Of a stretch of 10,150 nucleotides of DNA, positions 6,931 through 10,150 are shown in pieces (positions within the stretch are counted from its first letter, which is position 1; every line of letters begins with the position of its first letter). The notes under the pieces were generated by a model. It was given only the letters and a program-made list of their open reading frames with translations. It did not search any database and was not told where the DNA came from. This DNA comes from Candidatus Dojkabacteria bacterium UBA5209. Its GTDB lineage: Bacteria > Patescibacteriota > Dojkabacteria > SC72. The position numbers and the translations under genes are program-made. Where the stretch lies: assembly GCA_002412645.1 (NCBI GenBank), contig DHVL01000052.1, positions 646-10,795 on the forward strand. Reading direction: 5' to 3'.

Positions 6931-8349
6931 TTACTGTAAAGGATGATTTTTTCTAACAGTTTCCTCTGCAAACTTTTCACTAGCATGAATATACCTAGTA
7001 GTTGTATCCAAACTCTCGTGACCAAGTAATACCTGCAATGCTGCAGGACTAGCTCCTTGTTGTGCTAAATATGTTGCAAAACCATGCCTTAAACTATGTG
7101 CAGAGGTAGGAATCTGTATACCCAATCTCCTCCTATACTCAGCAATCTTCTCTTGGAAATAGTTTGTAGATATTCTTGCATTTGCTTTTCTACTTCTAGA
7201 ACCAGAGAGAGGTATGAATAGGGCAGGGGAGTCGAACTTTTTAAGAAATTCATTTTTACGATAATTTTCAACCAAGGATATATACTTCCTATTCTCAGAA
7301 TCAAAAACTTCTAAATTTAATCCCTCTGAATTTGTTTCACGAAGTTTCATATTTTTATCCTTTTTCTCTATACCCAAATCATTGTACAAACTATCTACAA
7401 CACCTGGCTGTTCTTCCTTAACCCTATCTGAAAACGCATACTCTAACCTTAACTTTAAATACTTATTTATCCATCCCAATGCCCTTGGTGTTAAAAATAT
7501 TGTTCTTTCCTTACGACCCTTACCAGTAATATATATCTTACCTTCAGTATTTAATTGATCTAGATCTAAACTAATTAACTCAGAAATACGCATGCCTGAA
7601 GCAAAAAGAACTTCTAACATACATCTATTTCTAAGAGCAACCTTCTCATCTTTTTCAAATTCCATAGGTGACTCTATTAATCTCACTAAGTCTTCAAAAG
7701 ATGCAACCTTCTTCATCTTCTTTACAGCCTTAACCATATTAACAGCATCTGGAGGAAGCGGAATTTCTAAATCCCAATTTATTCTAAATTTAAGATATGA
7801 CCTAAGAGCAGACAACATCCTATTTATACTTCTCTCATCCAAACCATGATCTGATCTTGCTCTAGAATTAAGAGGTCGATCTAGTATACCCAAAGACCCA
7901 TACACCTTACTGTAGACTTTGGCCAGGAAGTCATCCTCATACACCTCGTCAGTCTCATTTAACACATCAACGTCAGTTTCAGTCTCGTCTCTAGGTGTAA
8001 CCATACCCCTTGAATCTTTCCCACCCCTTACAGAGCCTCTGGGAGCTTCGCCCTTGCTTTCTGTTGTATCTAAGCCATTATTTAAGTATTCCCTTCTAAT
8101 TCTATCCAAATCTTTCAAATGATTACCACTTTTTAGGTATCCTTTGTAGTTAGAAATATCCTCTTTAGATACCTTAAGAAAATCTATACCATTGAAATGT
8201 AAATACACACTAAATATTGCTAAATCTCTAGCATAATTAATAATGGTTAGAAAACTATAACTGTTGTTTTGTAAATACAAAAGATACTTATCCTGTTCAG
8301 GTAGTTTAGGTATATTTTCTAACATCTCTTTCTTTCTGCTGTTTTTCAT
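6931..8349 (-). CDS. Xer-like tyrosine recombinase with two insertions
   Basis: This site-specific recombinase cuts and rejoins DNA through a phosphotyrosine intermediate. All six active-site residues are present: R254 (SGMRISEL), K277 (TGKGRKER), H418 and R421 (HSLRHGFA), H444 (LLGHES) and the nucleophile Y453 (TRYIHAS). The N-terminal SAM-like core-binding domain (about 15-73 and 170-215) is split by an extra segment (about 74-168), basic at first (KGEAPRGSVRGGKDSRG) and then very acidic. A second insertion (about 305-370) lies between the catalytic Lys and the HxxR motif. At 472 aa it is far longer than the usual 300-aa XerC/XerD, yet the catalytic motifs are closest to Xer. It may be the single chromosome dimer-resolving recombinase of this lineage; a phage or element integrase is the alternative, but no other mobile-element gene is visible. 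The ATG at 8349 sits at the predicted transcript start; a second ATG (codon 9) follows AGAAAGAAAGAG. Its 3' end faces the giant-protein cluster. Confidence 0.92.
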   Translation of the reverse strand: MKNSRKKEMLENIPKLPEQDKYLLYLQNNSYSFLTIINYARDLAIFSVYLHFNGIDFLKVSKEDISNYKGYLKSGNHLKDLDRIRREYLNNGLDTTESKGEAPRGSVRGGKDSRGMVTPRDETETDVDVLNETDEVYEDDFLAKVYSKVYGSLGILDRPLNSRARSDHGLDERSINRMLSALRSYLKFRINWDLEIPLPPDAVNMVKAVKKMKKVASFEDLVRLIESPMEFEKDEKVALRNRCMLEVLFASGMRISELISLDLDQLNTEGKIYITGKGRKERTIFLTPRALGWINKYLKLRLEYAFSDRVKEEQPGVVDSLYNDLGIEKKDKNMKLRETNSEGLNLEVFDSENRKYISLVENYRKNEFLKKFDSPALFIPLSGSRSRKANARISTNYFQEKIAEYRRRLGIQIPTSAHSLRHGFATYLAQQGASPAALQVLLGHESLDTTTRYIHASEKFAEETVRKNHPLQ

Positions 8350-8357
8350 ATATGTAT

Positions 8358-8386
8358 ATATTAAGCTTAAAAAATATATAAATCAA
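8358..8386 (-). promoter_or_regulatory. Promoter of the recombinase gene, near-leaderless
   Basis: On the minus strand, TTGATT (8386-8381) and TAATAT (8363-8358) are separated by exactly 17 bp. The -10 hexamer is the same as in the promoter at 821-849. Transcription would start near 8351, about two bases before the ATG at 8349. This predicts a leaderless message and agrees with the missing Shine-Dalgarno. The upstream A/T tracts (TTAAAAATTTTTAAAAAG on the minus strand) could act as an UP element. Confidence 0.45.
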
Positions 8387-8607
8387 AGTAGGGGACTTTT
8401 TAAAAATTTTTAAGGTAAGGGAATATAAAAAGTAGTAAGAAGGAAATATAAAGAATATTTATAACTTACTAGCATATATATTCAATGATAATAAATTCTT
8501 AATTTAATTTGATTATAAAAGCACTTCGATCGTCATACATGTACAAGACCGCATATAAGGACGATTATACTCGGTTATATATTACAGAAAATCATAACAT
8601 ATTTCTA

Positions 8608-8629
8608 TGGAGTATAGTAGTATACTCCA
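8608..8629. repeat. Perfect 9+9 bp inverted repeat, dif-like geometry
   Basis: TGGAGTATA and TATACTCCA flank a 4-bp GTAG centre. Taken with a 6-bp centre (AGTAGT), the inner arms GGAGTAT and ATACTCC are symmetric, which is the layout of Xer recombination sites (two 11-bp arms, symmetric on the inside, around about 6 bp). It lies about 260 bp upstream of the Xer-like recombinase start. No T-tract follows on either strand, so it does not look like an intrinsic terminator. A protein-binding operator is the main alternative; the sequence itself does not match the known E. coli or B. subtilis dif. Confidence 0.5.
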
Positions 8630-8718
8630 CCACTGGACACATCACTCAATGATCTGAAATTAAAATTTATAATCTCCTCTATTTTGTACCTCTTGTGTAG
8701 TAATGTATTAGCACTAAG

Positions 8719-8727
8719 TTATCCACA
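8719..8727 (+). promoter_or_regulatory. Exact DnaA-box consensus (TTATCCACA)
   Basis: The nine bases match the classical DnaA box exactly. I found no second exact or near copy in the surrounding intergenic region and no replication-initiation gene in the window, so this is not enough to call an origin. It could be a lone DnaA site or a chance match in AT-rich DNA. Confidence 0.25.
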
Positions 8728-8763
8728 TTGACAAAACTATGGGATATGTGAAACTATAGGCTC

Positions 8764-8800
8764 TTTATAACTACAGGCCCTACTCCCCTACCCTTATAAA
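8764..8800. repeat. 7-bp inverted repeat enclosing a C-rich (G-rich on the minus strand) loop
   Basis: TTTATAA (8764-8770) and TTATAAA (8794-8800) are perfect reverse complements around 23 bases. On the minus strand the loop reads GGGTAGGGGAGTAGGG followed by CC, with three runs of three or more G. It begins one base after the stop of the membrane-protein gene, so on the minus strand it is in the 3' untranslated region of the ruvB transcript. It might stabilise or end that message, but it lacks the usual GC stem and T-tract. Confidence 0.4.
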
Positions 8801-8801
8801 C

Positions 8802-9629
8802 CTATATGAAAATATTCAAACTGAAATTTATTAAAACAGCTGCAATTAAGATTAAAATATAAAGGAATAACTCGAAAGCTTTCCCTTTATTCTCTACCTT
8901 AATATTAGCTACTCCAATACCTACAAAGTACCCTACCACAGGAGCTAAAACAGAGACTTCATGTAATACACCAGAGAAAAGAGTTGATATGAACATAAAG
9001 ATAACAATGGTAGAAACTAAAAGACTTCTCCTCTTAAGCAACATATCCTCATATCCCAAGTTTTTAAGATGGATAAAGGAGAGGAAGTATGCAACAGCTA
9101 TTAATATTGGTAAAAGAATATACAAAGGTAGTTGTAAGGCCAATATTCCAAAGAAAAGGAAGAATACTGTTAGAGTAGAAATAATGTATGAAGTAGTTCT
9201 ACCTACATTAACAAGAGGAATCTTTTTATAAAGATTTACATTAAATACATTAGTCATTAAAAAGGACACATACGTACCTACAAATACAAAAACGATAAGA
9301 GAAAGAAGTATTAATCCCTCATATATACGACTAAATTTCTGGATAAAGAAAAGCTGTATAAATAGATACTCAGAAGCTACAAATAAAGCAGAGTGAAAAA
9401 GGAAAGGCAAGGATCTAATCTTAACTCTAAAATTAAAAGCCCAAATTAAACCAACAACAGAAACAACTAGATATACAAGAAAGGTCAAAGCCGTACGAAT
9501 AGGATCACCCTGATTAATCTTCAGAATAGTTTGAATAAAGATAGACAGAGCAATAAGTAAAGATAAGGAAAGAAGCTTACCCCTTTTAACTGCATCTTCA
9601 TTTGTATTCACTAATTTCTCTACTGCCAT
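8802..9629 (-). CDS. Polytopic membrane protein of unknown function, downstream of ruvB
   Basis: The 275-aa product is almost entirely hydrophobic, with about nine predicted membrane helices: residues 17-36, 45-66, 75-96, 103-126, 146-165, 167-187, 201-221, 226-243 and 251-271. Short basic loops (FRVKIR 67-72, LLKRRS 197-202) suggest cytoplasmic faces. No transporter signature, catalytic motif or known family was recognised. The ATG at 9629 overlaps the last 10 bases of ruvB in another frame, with GAGAAG just upstream as a possible ribosome site, so it is probably cotranscribed and translationally coupled with ruvB. The overlap shows shared expression, not a shared function. The gene ends in TAG and no clear terminator follows. 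Confidence 0.8.
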   Translation of the reverse strand: MAVEKLVNTNEDAVKRGKLLSLSLLIALSIFIQTILKINQGDPIRTALTFLVYLVVSVVGLIWAFNFRVKIRSLPFLFHSALFVASEYLFIQLFFIQKFSRIYEGLILLSLIVFVFVGTYVSFLMTNVFNVNLYKKIPLVNVGRTTSYIISTLTVFFLFFGILALQLPLYILLPILIAVAYFLSFIHLKNLGYEDMLLKRRSLLVSTIVIFMFISTLFSGVLHEVSVLAPVVGYFVGIGVANIKVENKGKAFELFLYILILIAAVLINFSLNIFI

Positions 9630-10150
9630 AACTTCTCTACATATTTTATACCTTTTGCAGTTAATACCCTACCCCTTAAACTCCTTTTTATTAAACCACA
9701 CTTCATCAAGAATGGCTCATGTACATCCATAATGGTAGAAACATCTTCTGAAACAGAGGCTGAAAGAGTAGAAAGCCCTACAGGACCACCATCAAAGTTT
9801 TGATACATAACTCTTAAAATCTCTCTATCTATATCCTCTAAACCTAACTTATCAATACCTAAAAGTTTCATAGTTTTATGAACAGTATCCTCATCTACTA
9901 CCTCTATATTACTGTTTTGAGCAAAATCTCTCACCCTTCTAAGTAATCTAAGACCAACCCTTGCAGTACCACGAGAACCCTCAGATACCACCCTTAGTGC
10001 ACCCTGCTCTATCTCAATATCCCAAAGATTTGCAGCTCTCTTTAATATCTCAATCATATCCTCATCATCAAAGAACTCTAACCTTTGAATTAACCCAAAC
10101 CTATCTCTCATTGGAGAACTAATTTTCCCTATCTGTGTTGTTGCCCCTAT
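9620..10150 (-). CDS. ruvB: Holliday junction branch-migration ATPase RuvB, C-terminal part (5' end beyond the window)
   Basis: The last 176 residues of RuvB are visible; the frame is open to the right edge, so the gene is partial. The Met at 10111 is internal, because the upstream codons read IGATTQIGKISSP, matching the sensor-1 region of RuvB (GATTRAG in E. coli). MRDRFGLIQRLEFF carries the conserved arginine-finger segment (LRDRFG in relatives). GTARVGLRLLRRVRDFA is the sensor-2/AAA lid segment (GTPRIANRLLRRVRDFA in E. coli), and GGPVGLSTLSASVSED through RGRVLTAKG is the C-terminal winged-helix DNA-binding domain. RuvB hexamers pump DNA through RuvA-bound Holliday junctions. The Walker A and B motifs lie outside the window. 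An unusual detail is Gln in place of the common Arg after GATT. The stop codon overlaps the start of the downstream membrane-protein gene. Confidence 0.96.
   Translation of the reverse strand: MGATTQIGKISSPMRDRFGLIQRLEFFDDEDMIEILKRAANLWDIEIEQGALRVVSEGSRGTARVGLRLLRRVRDFAQNSNIEVVDEDTVHKTMKLLGIDKLGLEDIDREILRVMYQNFDGGPVGLSTLSASVSEDVSTIMDVHEPFLMKCGLIKRSLRGRVLTAKGIKYVEKLWQ

Larger units (their letters stand above)
8350..8801. other. 452-bp intergenic region without a confident gene
   Basis: This is the only long gap in the window. I looked for tRNA, SRP RNA and other common RNA genes on both strands and recognised none. It contains the recombinase promoter, a 9+9 bp palindrome (8608-8629), an exact DnaA-box sequence (8719-8727), an inverted repeat with a C-rich loop (8764-8800) and a weak ORF of 37 codons (8539-8652). 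The left part (8350-8520) is very A/T-rich; 8521-8640 is less so. No clear Rho-independent terminator for the membrane-protein gene was found. Confidence 0.6.

Noticed and set aside
6916..6952. Possible bidirectional terminator between the converging cluster and recombinase genes
   Set aside because: Only a 5-bp TACAG/CTGTA stem with a 13-base loop, and a T6 run that starts nine bases later; too weak to call, although some termination must occur here.
8529..8565. ATCGTC/GACGAT inverted repeat with TTCGATC nearby, resembling a tRNA T-arm
   Set aside because: The bases around TTCGATC do not pair as a T-stem, and no acceptor stem or anticodon arm can be built; the 6-bp repeat has a 25-base loop.
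8728..8760. Plus-strand promoter starting with TTGACA at 8728
   Set aside because: No -10 hexamer at 16-18 bp; TATAGG lies 21 bp away, and there is no plus-strand gene downstream, only the antisense of the membrane-protein gene.
1..10150. Alternative genetic code with TGA read as glycine (as in some Patescibacteria)
   Set aside because: Long genes including a 1690-codon frame contain no in-frame TGA and use GGN for glycine, so reassignment is not supported.
1..10150. CRISPR array, insertion sequence or prophage
   Set aside because: No regularly spaced direct repeats, transposase or phage structural genes were seen; the tyrosine recombinase alone is not evidence of a mobile element.

Overview
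The window is AT-rich bacterial DNA with compact genes. All the stops used by confident genes are TAA or TAG, but TGA does not look reassigned, because a 1690-codon frame runs without one and glycine uses GGN. The starts mostly lack a clear Shine-Dalgarno sequence. There is a polyprenol-phosphate-type GT2 enzyme, a single Xer-like recombinase, RuvB, and a giant protein of no family I recognise with small helical partners. Together these look like a Candidate Phyla Radiation (Patescibacteria) genome of the Dojkabacteria/Katanobacteria/Microgenomates kind. That assignment is an inference from overall character, not from a marker gene.

Layout. Positions 18-815 (+) encode a complete family 2 glycosyltransferase. 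Directly after its stop is a near-consensus sigma70-type promoter (821-849), followed by a perfect 14-bp palindrome at the expected transcript start. This promoter appears to drive a tight three-gene cluster on the plus strand: a 159-aa helical protein (881-1360), a 1690-aa modular protein (1385-6457) and a 149-aa acidic helical protein (6463-6912). The giant protein has a disordered N-terminus with three degenerate motif repeats, a charged coiled coil, glycine-rich membrane-inserting segments, a central probably beta-rich region with a DxDxDG calcium-type loop, a nested duplicated domain joined by a Thr-rich linker, and a second hydrophobic hairpin followed by a basic helix. The two small proteins look like distant relatives of each other. 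This module is the most novel part of the window. My best guess is a membrane-anchored or envelope assembly with small helical partners, but no function can be assigned.

The minus strand holds the rest. A 472-aa tyrosine recombinase (6931-8349) converges on the cluster with only 18 bp between them. It has all six catalytic residues and two lineage-type insertions, and its promoter geometry predicts an almost leaderless transcript. A 452-bp non-coding region (8350-8801) follows, with a 9+9 bp palindrome of dif-like geometry, one exact DnaA-box match, a C-rich inverted repeat and a possible 37-codon ORF. Next is a 275-aa nine-helix membrane protein (8802-9629), which overlaps by 10 bp the 3' end of ruvB (9620-10150). 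The ruvB gene runs off the right edge.

The recombinase and RuvB both act on chromosome recombination and Holliday junctions, but they lie in separate transcription units. Nothing in the sequence ties the plus-strand cluster to them functionally.
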